Assembly: GCA_028095005.1 (NCBI GenBank)
Contig: CM051459.1
Coordinates: 255,674,229 to 255,738,228, forward strand
Length of the DNA: 64,000 bases
Direction of reading: 5' to 3'
Source of the DNA: Rhynchospora pubera
Taxonomy: Eukaryota; Streptophyta; Magnoliopsida; Poales; Cyperaceae
In this document: positions 11,297 through 21,611 of the stretch, piece after piece
Layout: every line of letters starts with the position of its first letter
Numbering within the stretch: the first letter of the stretch is position 1
The notes under the pieces: generated by a model
Told to the model about the DNA's origin: nothing
Databases searched by the model: none
The model's input: only the letters and a program-made list of their open reading frames with translations
Position numbers and translations under genes: made by a program

Positions 11297-12980
11297 TAAG
11301 CCTAAACGCAATAGGGTTGTTAAGGCTATCGATTTGGATGAACCAAAGAATGTGCGAGAAGCACTTTCTGGCTCTAACTCTAAGGAATGGTTGCTGGCCA
11401 TGCAAGAGGAGATTGATTCCATGAAGAAGAATCTAGTTTGGGACTTAGTTGACTTACCACGAGGTCGTAAGGCTGTTGGGAGCAAATGGGTTCTCAAAGT
11501 CAAACGTAAAAGTGACGGGTCAACTGAGCGTTACAAAGCTCGCTTGGTTGCAAAAGGATTCACCCAAGTAGAGGGAGTGGATTATGAGGAAACCTTTTCT
11601 CCTGTGGTTAGGTTTGCCTCTATCCGCTTGATCCTAGCAATTGTCGCTGCAATGGATCTAGAACTGTACCAAATGGACGTGAAAATTGCATTTCTCAATG
11701 GAGAATTGCAAGAGGAGATATATATGGCACAGCCTGAAGGGTTTGTGATTAATGGGAAGGAGCACAAGGTGTGCAAACTTCGCCGTTCCATATATGGTCT
11801 CAAGCAAGCATCACGACAATGGAACCTCCGATTCCACCAAGCTATCTTGTCAAACGGCTTTCAGGTGATGGAAGAGGATCATTGTGTGTATGTAAAGAGG
11901 TCCATGGGTGGGTTCTTGATCATGACATTGTATGTAGATGACATATTGCTTGCAGGTAACAACAAGTCACTGATTAGTTCAACGCAGACTTGGTTGTCCT
12001 CTACATTTGACATGAAAGATATGGGTGAAGCTAGCTTTGTGCTAGGTGTCAAGATAACTCGAGATAGAACCAAGAGGTTTCTCAGTTTATCTCAAGAAAC
12101 TTATGTGAAGAAGATTCTTGAACGATTTGACATGGCTGAATGTCGATCGGTTGACACTCCTATTGACAAGAACACAAGCTTGAGCAGTGACATATGTCCC
12201 AAGACAAAGGAAGAAAAAGATAAGATGGAAAAAGTGCAGTACTCAAGTGCAGTTGGAAGCTTGATGTATGCCATGATGTGTACAAGACCCGATATATGTT
12301 ATGCGGTGAGTCTTGCCAGCCGATTTCAATCGAATCCTGAATTTGCTCATTGGCAAGCAGTCAAGAGGATTTTGAGATATCTCAAGGGCACATCTGATTA
12401 TGTGCTATGCTACCAAGGCAGAGACCTGAATTTAGTCGGCTATTCGGATGTTGATTGGGGTGGAGACTTGGATGAGCGCAAGTCCACTTCAGGTTTCATT
12501 TTCATGCTTGGTAAGAGTGTAATCTCTTGGGCTAGTAAAAAGCAAACGTGTGTTGCTTTATCCACCATGGAGGCCGAGTACATTGCATGTTTTGCGGCTG
12601 CCCAAGAGGCAATATGGTTGAGGCGTTTCCTAAAGGAACTGGGGGTGGTCAAGGTGCCCATCGGACCTGTGACTATTTATTGTGATAGCACTGCTGCTAT
12701 AGCATTCTCTAAAGACCCCAAGTATCATGGAAAAGGCAAACATATTGACATGAGATATCACTTTGTTAGAGACAGACAAGAACACAAAAAGATTGCGTTA
12801 GAGCACATTTCCACCGACGAGATGGTGGCAGACCCATTTACAAAGGCCATAGTTAGGATGCAGTTCCTTAAGATGGTTAGAATTATGGGTTTGAGATCTG
12901 CAGGCGGACCTAGGATTGGAACGGCCCGTCCCAGATTGGGGCGGCCCGTCCGGATTTCAGCAGGACCGTCTGAACACTGA
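11163..12980 (+). CDS. Copia reverse transcriptase and RNase H
   Basis: 605 codons, overlapping the Gag-integrase ORF in the +1 frame. The first 30 or so residues are out-of-frame linker and not authentic. RT begins near NLVWDLVDLP (about residue 90), with MDVKIAFLNGEL and the catalytic YVDD at about residue 257. RNase H follows (YSDVDWGGD, SWASKKQ, STMEAEY, IYCDSTAAI, HIDMRYHF, DPFTKA). The C-terminal 25 residues are translated palindromic mini-repeats. In relatives this is the C-terminal half of one polyprotein, so the split is a mutation or, less likely, a frameshift signal. No further stops occur. Confidence 0.92.
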   Translation: MMKTDRLKQNLVGLNGKEYPAEDFRSKGGNVHGRFGWFGCTERDDKPKRNRVVKAIDLDEPKNVREALSGSNSKEWLLAMQEEIDSMKKNLVWDLVDLPRGRKAVGSKWVLKVKRKSDGSTERYKARLVAKGFTQVEGVDYEETFSPVVRFASIRLILAIVAAMDLELYQMDVKIAFLNGELQEEIYMAQPEGFVINGKEHKVCKLRRSIYGLKQASRQWNLRFHQAILSNGFQVMEEDHCVYVKRSMGGFLIMTLYVDDILLAGNNKSLISSTQTWLSSTFDMKDMGEASFVLGVKITRDRTKRFLSLSQETYVKKILERFDMAECRSVDTPIDKNTSLSSDICPKTKEEKDKMEKVQYSSAVGSLMYAMMCTRPDICYAVSLASRFQSNPEFAHWQAVKRILRYLKGTSDYVLCYQGRDLNLVGYSDVDWGGDLDERKSTSGFIFMLGKSVISWASKKQTCVALSTMEAEYIACFAAAQEAIWLRRFLKELGVVKVPIGPVTIYCDSTAAIAFSKDPKYHGKGKHIDMRYHFVRDRQEHKKIALEHISTDEMVADPFTKAIVRMQFLKMVRIMGLRSAGGPRIGTARPRLGRPVRISAGPSEH

Positions 12981-14172
12981 AAAACAGCTGGGGCGTGGCC
13001 TGTTTTAGGCTGGAACGGCCCGTCCGGAATCTGGGACGGTCCGGTCCAATTTTTCAGACTTGTGTATGTATGTATGTATGTGTTTGAACAATTATGTTTT
13101 ATTGATATATATTAAGACATTTGCATTCATTCTTGTTATTGAATTGCCCGTTATTGTTCAATTAAATGTTAGCATGGATGGTAGTGTGTATTTGAACTTG
13201 AGATTGTCTCGCTCACACGAGCAATCGCCTCTAATGCCAGGGGCATGTAGAGATGAGACTAGATTGAGTTATGTGCGCTTAGTCAAGGACTAAGGAGCCA
13301 CCTGGGGTGGTCGAAACTCAATGTCGCTTCAGTCTGGGACTGAAATGAGGCTTGTCTTCTTTTAGGCGATCCGATATGATTGTATCCCCAACAATCATAT
13401 AGTTCAAATTAAAGCCAAGATGAGAATCTCCTTAAAACTCTGGGAGTGTTTAAGTGGAGAATCTCAGGATTAGTTGCAATAAGGAGTGGTCTAGACCATA
13501 GACACTTGGTTTGCAAACTGAATTTAGACTCGTACAACGAATGTGAACACACGTCTGTTGGTGCAGATGATTCGTTGTAGCATGTGCTCATACCACATGT
13601 GCTAGGCGACTCTTGGAAGATGGGTTGAGTGGTTCCAGGACCAAGACCGTATGACTCCCCATTGTGTGAGTTCCACAATTACGTACCCTTTGACTTTTGA
13701 CTATGTCATGAGGGGCAGGATCAGTGCCCGCTACTTTGTTGTGTACCCTATGGTGATGCATATTCCGCCTGTCGGGGCATTGCTGGGAAAGCGACTGATT
13801 TTGTTCTGACTTTCATGAGACAAAAGAAAGATCAGATTCGATTTGCACAAATGAGAGATCTGTTGGTGTTCAGGATCCACCAAACTCGTCATTTGGACTG
13901 AGGTTGGGAACATACAGCGGACTAAGACTGAAAAGGAAAGGACATGTATCATTGAGCGGTCGATAATGTCCAATCTAGTGCAAAATTTGAATGTATCTAA
14001 GGTACTAGTATACACAATTATCTAACTGTTTTTATAAAAGGGTAGATGCTTTCTCGCTGGCCTTAACTTTGTTATGGTGAGGCGTTTTAGCTCCCGCTTG
14101 ACAGGTGTATGCGCTGGTCGCACGGTCCATTTGCCGTATGAGGTTTGACTCTGTGTTTGGCAATAATGTCTC
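12905..14172 (+). other. Copia 3' untranslated region
   Basis: The first 150 bp (12905-13055) contain further palindromic units, overlapping the end of the RNase H ORF. A (TGTA)n tract lies near 13060. The rest, to the polypurine tract, holds no plausible ORF. This region is unusually long for a copia element. Confidence 0.75.
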
Positions 14173-14183
14173 CAAGAGGGAGA
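14173..14183 (+). other. Polypurine tract of the copia element
   Basis: CAAGAGGGAGA directly before the 3' LTR; expected plus-strand priming site. Confidence 0.85.
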
Positions 14184-14773
14184 TGTTAGAAAAAGTGTGT
14201 GGAGCCATGTTGTTATAGTTGGAACGGCCCGGTTCAATTCTGGGACGGCCCGGTCCAACTTCTGGAACGGACTGGTTTGCTGGGCAAACCAACAGTCTCG
14301 TTGTGGTTGGGACAGCCCGGTCCAACTCTGGAACGGCCCGGTCCAACTCTGGACCGGACCGTTCCAGACAACAGTTATGAATCTGAAAGGTCTGTTTCCA
14401 GGCTGGCTATTTATACCCCTCTCTTCTGAAGCGTCTCTAAGGTTGGAACTCGTGTCTTTTGAGATAACCACCATCCTAGAGAGTCCAGAGAGAGATCAGA
14501 AAGAGGGAGGAGCCATCCTATTGCTTGGAGAGCAATAGGAAGCACATGCACGAGTCGACCGGCATCTGGATTCGTGAAAGGTGACGCCAAGCCCTCTCTT
14601 GTGGTTGTGGTGTGCCAGTTGCGTACGGAGGAAGACCAAGAGACCAGGAGGGTTGCAGCCAGGCTTTGAGAAGAATCTAGGCAAACGATCAACTTCCGAT
14701 GCGGTACATTTAAATTCCATGCATGGTTATAGGATAGATGTGCATATAGGTCATGGACCGACTAAAACCAACA
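14184..14773 (+). repeat. 3' LTR of the copia element
   Basis: 590 bp, the same ends as the 5' LTR. It is longer by exactly one 21-bp palindromic unit near 14322-14342. TATA box at 14408-14415. The target duplication ATTAT follows at 14774. Confidence 0.96.
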
Positions 14774-14778
14774 ATTAT

Positions 14779-15194
14779 AAACTTTAAAGATAAAGATTAA
14801 AGAATTTACTATTATTATCAAAATGAGTTAAAATGTATAATTATTCATACTTATTTTTCTTTGGTATTATATCAAATGGTACTAAAATTTAGTGAGGTCT
14901 AATATACAAAACTTGTAAAATTAAGAAATCCTATATTTTTATATTTTTTTTGAACTTCACAGAGAAGACGTTACCAAAATTATTACATTAATGTGTTGTT
15001 AGTGAATCTCCACGCATTAGTTATTGTCGTCTGAAGAAACTCAAGAGAAGTACTGCCAAAATTTCTTTTTGAATAAATCAATCTTGCATAACATAAAATT
15101 TAAGAGTATCCATAACTTTTCTTAATCATGGACTTGGTTAAGAAATAATTTACTAGCTAGTCCTCAACCTTCCTTGGAGGAACATCTTGTTTAT
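14779..15194. other. Intergenic, AT-rich
   Basis: Nothing recognised. Confidence 0.6.
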
Positions 15195-15359
15195 GGGGCC
15201 GTTTGGATCGCTTAGGAAGTTGGAGAATTTGGGGAAGTTGCAATTTCTAGGAATAAATTTATTGGAAAGTGTGTAATTTTGTGAAGGGTTTGGATTGTTT
15301 ATAATAAATTTATGGTAGGAAGATGAAATTCTCCAAAATCCCATGGGGATCCAAACGGC
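15195..15359. mobile_element. MITE, CGTTTGGAT family (copy 1)
   Basis: About 165 bp with inverted ends GGCCGTTTGGATC and GATCCAAACGGC. The interior AGTGTGTAATTTTGTGAAG matches other copies in the window. Target duplication unclear. Confidence 0.75.
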
Positions 15360-16242
15360 ATAACTGTTTAATTAACTGTATATATATCTTTGCGTCTATT
15401 AACTGTATATATATCTGTATTTAAACGGTCGCTATCCAGACTAGGAAGCTCTCAGCATAACTGTTTATATTATTTATAGCAATATAATATTTTAAGTAAT
15501 AATAATAATGATAACATCATAAAGATGAGAACAAGTCGAAACAATAATGCAAGTTTTGATTGATGACGTCCCCTCTGCTGGTCCCAAATAGTCCACCTAT
15601 AGCTCCAATATACCTTTTTGTGTTTCTAGAGATATATTTGTGCAAAAATATTGATGACGTCGATCAAAGTTACGTGTTTGGAAACGAAAGAAATGTGGTA
15701 CGATGACTTAACAGTTGGACAAGCCGCGACGCCATATATATGCATCCTCTTTGGTTTTGCCGGCGGGTGTATATTATGTCGATAAATTAGTAAATCCCGC
15801 AAAGTAACAACATCACTGGTGTTGATTTCATGTTTCGGTAACAAAAACAACACATGCGTGATGCGTGCACCTTGGCCATTAATAACACCATTGATATTTA
15901 GATCTTTGAATTTTATAAATATTGTTTCTTATCAGTTATTACTTATTACTTTTAAAATTTTAAAAAAATATATTTATCACTCATGTTATTCTGTTAACAC
16001 CATTATTAATTACCTTTTGGGTCTACCGAAGGCGAAATTTCGCTTTTTAGACGCTTTTGTGAAGAACTCTAAAAGAATTTGATGAGAATTGAAAATTACT
16101 TTTTCCCCCCTACCTTTCGAATTTTTAAAAGAAAACAATTGCGGGATAGTCCAAAAAAGGAAATAAAGAAAAAGTATACACACACTCAAAATATTAAATT
16201 TAGATTTTCAGGCTAGCAATTATCACGTACGACACAAATAAA
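15360..16242. other. Intergenic
   Basis: AT-rich with no supported gene. Short ORFs around 15.6-16.1 kb lack domains. Confidence 0.55.
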
Positions 16243-16487
16243 GAGAAAGTTTATTATGCATTATAGTGTATTGAGCTCTTTGTGCACTGCAATATGATCT
16301 ATTGGATCTGCATTAAGATTCGTGTTACAGATGTCGCTGGATGGAAAGAATTTTATTGTTCCTGAAATCCTTATTTTGTTCCTTCGTTTCTTCTCTCCCG
16401 ACTAAAAACCCCTCTGTGTCAAGCACGAACTCCACCAACGCCTCCGCCTCCGCCTCAATAATGGCAATCTATGTAACCTAGACGCAA

Positions 16488-16970
16488 TAATGGTGTATAT
16501 GGAAAATCAGAAATGATTTTATTTTTAGCAATGTTCCAATTAAAACAGTTAAACAAGCTTTACTGATCATTTCACACTTGGTACATTATTGGATAGGAAC
16601 TTGGAAAGCTGCAGAGAAGGGGACAATTGAACAATGGCTTCCTATGGACTAGGATATAGTGCCTCTGCAGATGGTGCCAGCTGCTGCACTAGCCTTACCA
16701 GGGGACATGCTGGACTGACCAGTGAATTGCAGGAGGAGAACATAACTCAGACAGTGAAAAACGAAAGAGAAATTTACTTGTTTAGCTTCTTTGTTATATA
16801 TGTTTTGAATTCAGTGTGTTGCTTTAGTTCGAGAAACAGATGTTTTAGCGAAGTTGTTTGTACTTCTTGAGTTTAACTGGTAGACTAAGTTAGAATTTGT
16901 TTGTACTTTGGTATTTTGTTTCATTCTAAAATGAAACTGGGTGGCGCTCCCATCTTTTTTCGAAAAAAAA
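16488..16970 (+). mobile_element. Retroposon insertion with 16-bp TSD and poly(A)
   Basis: 483 bp flanked by a perfect 16-bp direct repeat TGTAACCTAGACGCAA (16472-16487 and 16971-16986) and ending in ATGAAACTGGGTGGCGCTCC..., a T/C stretch and AAAAAAAA. Long variable TSD plus A-tail indicates L1-type target-primed retroposition. It holds a 78-aa ORF (16634-16870) without recognisable domain. It could be a 5'-truncated LINE or a processed transcript. Confidence 0.85.
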
Positions 16971-17694
16971 TGTAACCTAGACGCAAGCGCGCTAATTCCG
17001 ACTCTCTATGTCTCTACAGCCTAGGGCGATCTATGACTCTCTATCTCTGTCTTTACGACCTAGGGTTGCGCATTCTGACTCCCGCCTCCCTCTCGTTGTG
17101 GCCCTAAGCCTCCGTTCAAGGTAACACACCCTCTATCTATCCCTCCATCCCTCTGAGTTCTGACCTAGGATTCCGCCCAAGCAATCCATTGGAGGACCTA
17201 GTTTGCAAAAATCGGTTCTTCTTAGAGTTTTATCTTCTCTGACAATAGATTTCATAAACTGAAAAATTATACTTGTTAATATTCACAATAGCAAGAGAAC
17301 ATAGTGTTTTGAAATTGATTTATATTTTGTTATCATGGATCTGTTTGTATTCTCTCAATTTGAAATTTCAATTTTTTTTTTGTTTTTCTTTCTTGTTAAT
17401 TTTAGTTTTCAATTTTAAATTGAAGTTACTGGTGCTAGGTTAACAAAAACCTTTTCTTCAATAAATGTCTGGTTCTATTTCTAGTTATATTGAAGTCACT
17501 GGTTCTATTAATTTTAGGTTTCAATTTTATAACCAACCATGTATAGAATTTCTGTTCTAATAGAATACCAATCAAGCTTGGTAACATATATTGATATCAA
17601 GAACAATTTTAATTTTTATAACCAACCATGTATAGACTTTCTATTCCACTAATTTTTTTGGGTATTTCTTAACTAATTTTCAGTTTCTCAGAGA

Positions 17695-17836
17695 GAGTCA
17701 TGTGAGCTCACTGCTGGATGATAAGTTGACCCAATTGGAAGAGAGGTTCAAGAAGCATTTGTTAGAAATTAGGAGCCAACTAGTTCAATTTTCTTGTTTG
17801 GATGTGAAAAATCTTGTAATAAATTCACACTCATGA
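17695..17836 (+). pseudogene. Possible captured exon fragment
   Basis: Inside the long-TIR element. An acceptor-like TTTCAGTTTCTCAG precedes an open frame of about 40 codons that includes LLDDKLTQLEERFKKHLLEI, an amphipathic, coiled-coil-like peptide that looks more gene-like than its surroundings. Parent gene unknown. Confidence 0.3.
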
Positions 17837-20021
17837 TTATAATTTGGTTGATAGTTGTAGCTGAAGACGCATGATCAGAATTTGGTTGTAATAATTGAAG
17901 ACTTGTATTAGTTCAATTTCTCTCTTCCATTTCTTGCTGATGATCATACATGAGATAGATGGCAAGGCATAATCTTTATGGTTATATCTTAAAGACTTAT
18001 ATACGCGCTGTTAGGCTTGTGCAACGCATAAACTTTATGTTTATGTCATGTAAACAAACTAGATACATGCGCAATTTACTATTTAAATCAAGACATCAAT
18101 CACCAAAGTGGTACATTGGTGAATGCACAAACTAGGTACATGCGCAATGTATAATTCAAGGAATAAATTAACTATTTAAATCAAGGCATCAATTAACTAA
18201 AGTGGTACATCGGTACACAACACCAATGGTACTATATTAATAATTTCAACTATGTCATACACAAGTTTGTCATCCAGAATGAGACATCAACACTTCTATT
18301 TCTTTTTTACAAAATGAGACAACAATATTTTATTTTACAAAATGAGACAGCAACACAAATTGTTTCCTTAATTTTCTTCAATCATGTTTTCTTCATCTTC
18401 CTCCATCACATCTATTCTTTCCCCGCTGCTTGATCATCTATTTTCTAGTGAAAGCCAAAAACATAAATATATTAGCCAAGTAACAATATATAAGAAAGTT
18501 ATTTATAGTCATGGATTGTACTGCCATTAATAGAGTTATTTAGTCATGTATTTCATTACATGAACTTTTGTACTGCTATTGTACCAATTGATGAACCAGT
18601 TACAAGAAAGAATTAAAAGGAAAACAAAAAAGACAAGCATTCTGAGTTACTTAGGGCATGTTCTACTATTATGTTTAGCTACAGGCTCACAATATTCACA
18701 AGCTCTTACCTTGATAAGAACCTTTTCAACAAGAATCTTCCAATATGTTGTTTCTCATTCATGCTGGTATTTAATAATTAAAACTCAAGTTTATCATATA
18801 GGTAGAGAAACTAGTTTATTGGAATGTGAACCCTTAGTTCTACAATTTGATTAATGAAAAACTACAACAGCAAAGTCCGAGAAAATTAGAACTGATTTAC
18901 ACAAAATAAAAATAAAAAAATTATTAGAAGTAACATCTTTTCTCTAAACTATTTAAAATGGCTATGAAATGGTTAGGTTATACCATAACGTACCTCTTGT
19001 GTTAAACAATCAGAATAAGAAAATACACAATGACTTGTATACATTCCAAATAATTGCTATTTCTTCTACTTAATGTGGCCTTTTATCTCTTCCACCAATA
19101 TGACGAAATTCAAACCTGATCCAAACCTATATACAATGACTTGTATAAATCTTCATGTGACGCCTGAAATTAAACTTATAGCTAAGGATCCAAACTTGAT
19201 TCTTACATAAAAATGGCGCATGAAATTGAATTTACAAACACAGGACCATTGCTAGGAAATAACTACTGGTAAAATACCAGGGGAAAAAAATCAAGATGTT
19301 GAGAGAGACGAAGAGGATCATGTACCTAAGGGAGCCCGTCGGACCTTCCATCGAAACAAAGAGAGGCGAAATCCTAGGTCAGTACCTCGGCTCGATGGGT
19401 GGGGCGAAACCCTAGGTCGTAAAGAGAGGAGAGAAAGGCGAAGTAAATGCCCCATCTTATTGGTTGCTGGAGTGGAGGTGAGAAAGGCGAGATGTGAGAG
19501 CTTCTGGCGCTGTCGTTGGAGCGAGAGAGGGGAGGAGGGATCGTGAGTGAGAAAGCTTGGTTTTGTTAACCTGAATCGGTAAAAAGGACAGAGAGAGCGG
19601 AATAGGATAAGGGCTCAGGACATCATATCCAGCGACATCTACAGCACAAATCTTAACATAGATCCAACAGATCATAGTACAGTGCACAAAGAGCTCAATA
19701 CACTATAGTGCATAATAAACTTTCTCAAAAAGTATATAGTTTTGTATAGATAGTAATTGTTGTACTAAACGTCTCTAGGTTTGTCGATTACAAAACAATA
19801 TCATTTGGCATTTAACAATCTTCTTTGAGTTTTATAGTGAGAAGGTGTAAACTTTGAAGACTTGGTTAAAAGCTATGTGCAAGATCAAGATCAAGTCTTT
19901 AGAGAGCTTATAGGCTAGTTTAGACTAGGATAGAAGGTATACTTTAGTCCTTGTTTATCCTTGAAATGGTCTAGTTAGCAGAAAAGCTCAAGAACTCAGT
20001 ATTTCTCTCAATTTCAGACCC

Positions 20022-20556
20022 AGTGCGTCGTGTAACGCAATATTGGGTTGTACAACGCACCAGTGAGTTGTGTAATGCAATATTGCGTCACACAACGCAT
20101 CAGTTTGTGCAGTTCTTTTCCTTTCACAGACCTAGTGCGTTACACAACGCAACAGAAGGTCGTGTAACGCACCAGCTGCATCATACAACGCAATTTGCGA
20201 GTCGTGCAACGCAATTTTCTCAAATCAAGCCAGAACGTTGTATAACGCACTAAAGCGTTGTACAACCTTCCTTTGTTTTTTCTCTGGCCTTTTTCACTCG
20301 TTTTTGAAGCAAAATTCTGATCATTTAATGACATTTAATGTTGCGTTGCACAACGGGTGGTCCGCGTCGTATAACGCGCCTGACAGCTCAAACGACCAGT
20401 TTATCCGTTTTGTCTTATTATAACGGTCGTCCAATGCGTCGTACAACGCAATATTGGGTCGTGTAACACACTGCCAACGGATAGTTTGTTTTTGTTTTAT
20501 TATAACGGCTATCTGTGGGTCGTGTAACGCAATATTGCGTTGTGTAACGCACAACA
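20022..20556. repeat. GCGTTGTACAACGC palindrome array in solo LTR 1
   Basis: Variants GCGTTGTAYAACGC, GCGTCGTGTAACGC and GCGTTGTGTAACGC occur repeatedly, often in pairs joined by AATATT. They lie in U3, upstream of the TATA box. Confidence 0.88.
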
Positions 20557-20591
20557 GCTTTTTGAGTTGTTTTACAGCCCTTGAACAGCTC

Positions 20592-20600
20592 TATTTATAT
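20592..20600 (+). promoter_or_regulatory. TATA box of solo LTR 1
   Basis: TATTTATAT followed by CCACCC, conserved in the other two copies (about 33976-33984 on the minus strand, 60331-60339 plus). The solo LTR could still act as a promoter reading rightward towards the 3' end of EXO70. Confidence 0.6.
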
Positions 20601-21178
20601 CCACCCTTTGTGTCTCTCTCCAACTAACGAAAGAGAGAGCTTTGCCTTGCAAAATTTGACCAGAATAGAGCCTTTGAGCACATGGATACTCTCTCACTTG
20701 AGTTTTTCATAGCTAAACCATTTTGAGAGATTTAGTAGCCTCAAACACCACCGCCCCGACATTGTCGTTAGGTGTAGGTTGGAATAGGTTGAGAGCTCTT
20801 CTCCTTTGAGGCCGTTGTGCCATTTGAGTTAGGCCGATCCACCTCGAGTGTCATTGTGACGAGGTGATTCGGTTCGAAATTGTAGTCCCGTTCTTATTGG
20901 AATTGAACGGAGCGCGCCCTTTGGTGGTAGCGAAACTCCCGGAGACGTACGACTAAGGCTAGCACTTCCTAGCGGGTCGGAACTCCGTAATCACATCGCG
21001 TGTTCAATTTCTCTCCCTCTCTCTTTTTTTTTATCTTGCTATACTAGAATTGCTTGTGTGCTTGCTTGTATTGGGTACCAATTAAATTGTGTTAGGATAG
21101 TTCATACCAAACCGGTCCAAAACCTCAATTGCTTCCGCTTAACCTTAATTAAGCCGCTTCCTTAGGGACAACAGTAAT

Positions 21179-21611
21179 GATAATCACTCATGAAGATTCA
21201 AAATTGAAAACCTTGATCCTCATATATATTTACGAAAAAATAAAAGTTCTATGGATAACACAAATAATTAATTACAATATAATTAGCCTTTACAAATTAG
21301 TAATTGTAATGTGAATTGTCATTTTAACAAGAAATGGGCTATCAATTCTTGTTAAGATCAGGAAGTAATTACTACAGTAAGATACAAGCATACATATCTC
21401 AAACTTCAAGTAATGCCGAAAACAAGGGTGCTGGTAGGCCCCAACATAATGAAAAAATATATATATTACTGAAGAAGTATTTAAATTATTAACGATTTAT
21501 GTACTCTTTGTTAATGCTTTCTCCTCCCGAATTTACAATCAAATAAAGCATAATTGAATCCTATACACAGAAGTATTGACATTATATCCAGTTTGGAAAG
21601 GAGTCTGAACT
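21179..21611. other. 3' flank of EXO70
   Basis: AT-rich; expected to hold the 3' UTR of the minus-strand EXO70 gene. Nothing else seen. Confidence 0.5.

Larger units (their letters stand above)
7145..14773 (+). mobile_element. Complete Ty1/copia retrotransposon
   Basis: A 7.63-kb element with LTRs of 569 bp (5') and 590 bp (3'), both TGTTAG...ACCAACA, flanked by a perfect 5-bp target duplication ATTAT (7140-7144 and 14774-14778). PBS, Gag, protease, integrase, RT, RNase H and PPT occur in the copia order. By eye the LTRs differ by about 11 substitutions (roughly 2 percent) plus one 21-bp repeat unit, so the insertion is recent. Coding is broken once by a frameshift near 11240. Untranslated regions are long: about 0.87 kb leader and 1.2 kb 3' region. 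A GC-rich palindromic mini-repeat occurs at six places along the element. Confidence 0.97.
16243..19726. mobile_element. Long-TIR DNA transposon (non-autonomous)
   Basis: About 100-bp terminal inverted repeats: 16243-16346 and 19624-19726 in inverse orientation, both starting GAGAAAGTTTATTATGCA and running through GTGTATTGAGCTCTTTGTG to ATGTCGCTGGAT with scattered mismatches. Weaker inverted similarity continues inward (TTTACGACCTAGGGTT on the left near 17052 and its complement on the right near 19415). No transposase ORF was found, so it is non-autonomous. Long TIRs suggest a Mutator-like element, but no clean 9-bp duplication flanks it. The left arm is interrupted by a retroposon at 16488-16970. 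Confidence 0.75.
19758..21173 (+). mobile_element. Solo LTR (palindrome-rich 1.4-kb family), copy 1
   Basis: 1,416 bp, ends TGTTGTAC...GGGACAACA, flanked by perfect 5-bp duplications GTAAT (19753-19757, 21174-21178), with no internal region: a solo LTR left by LTR-LTR recombination. A TATA box TATTTATAT is at 20592-20600. Upstream of it, from about 20022 to 20556, lie many copies of GCGTTGTACAACGC-type palindromes. Copies 2 (33415-34817) and 3 (59419-60778) are clearly related. Copia or gypsy origin cannot be decided without internal domains. Confidence 0.93.

Noticed and set aside
11163..11300. Programmed +1 frameshift between integrase and RT
   Set aside because: Copia elements of this type normally have one ORF and the break is at a homopolymer; mutation or sequencing error is simpler, so kept only as a low-score alternative.
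7145..14773. Integrated plant pararetrovirus
   Set aside because: Domain order (integrase before RT), LTRs with PBS and PPT, and 5-bp duplications define a Ty1/copia retrotransposon; no movement or coat protein motif is seen.
20022..20556. Regular short palindromes looked like a CRISPR-like array
   Set aside because: No uniform spacers, the units vary in length and spacing, and they lie inside a solo LTR with target duplications in a plant genome.
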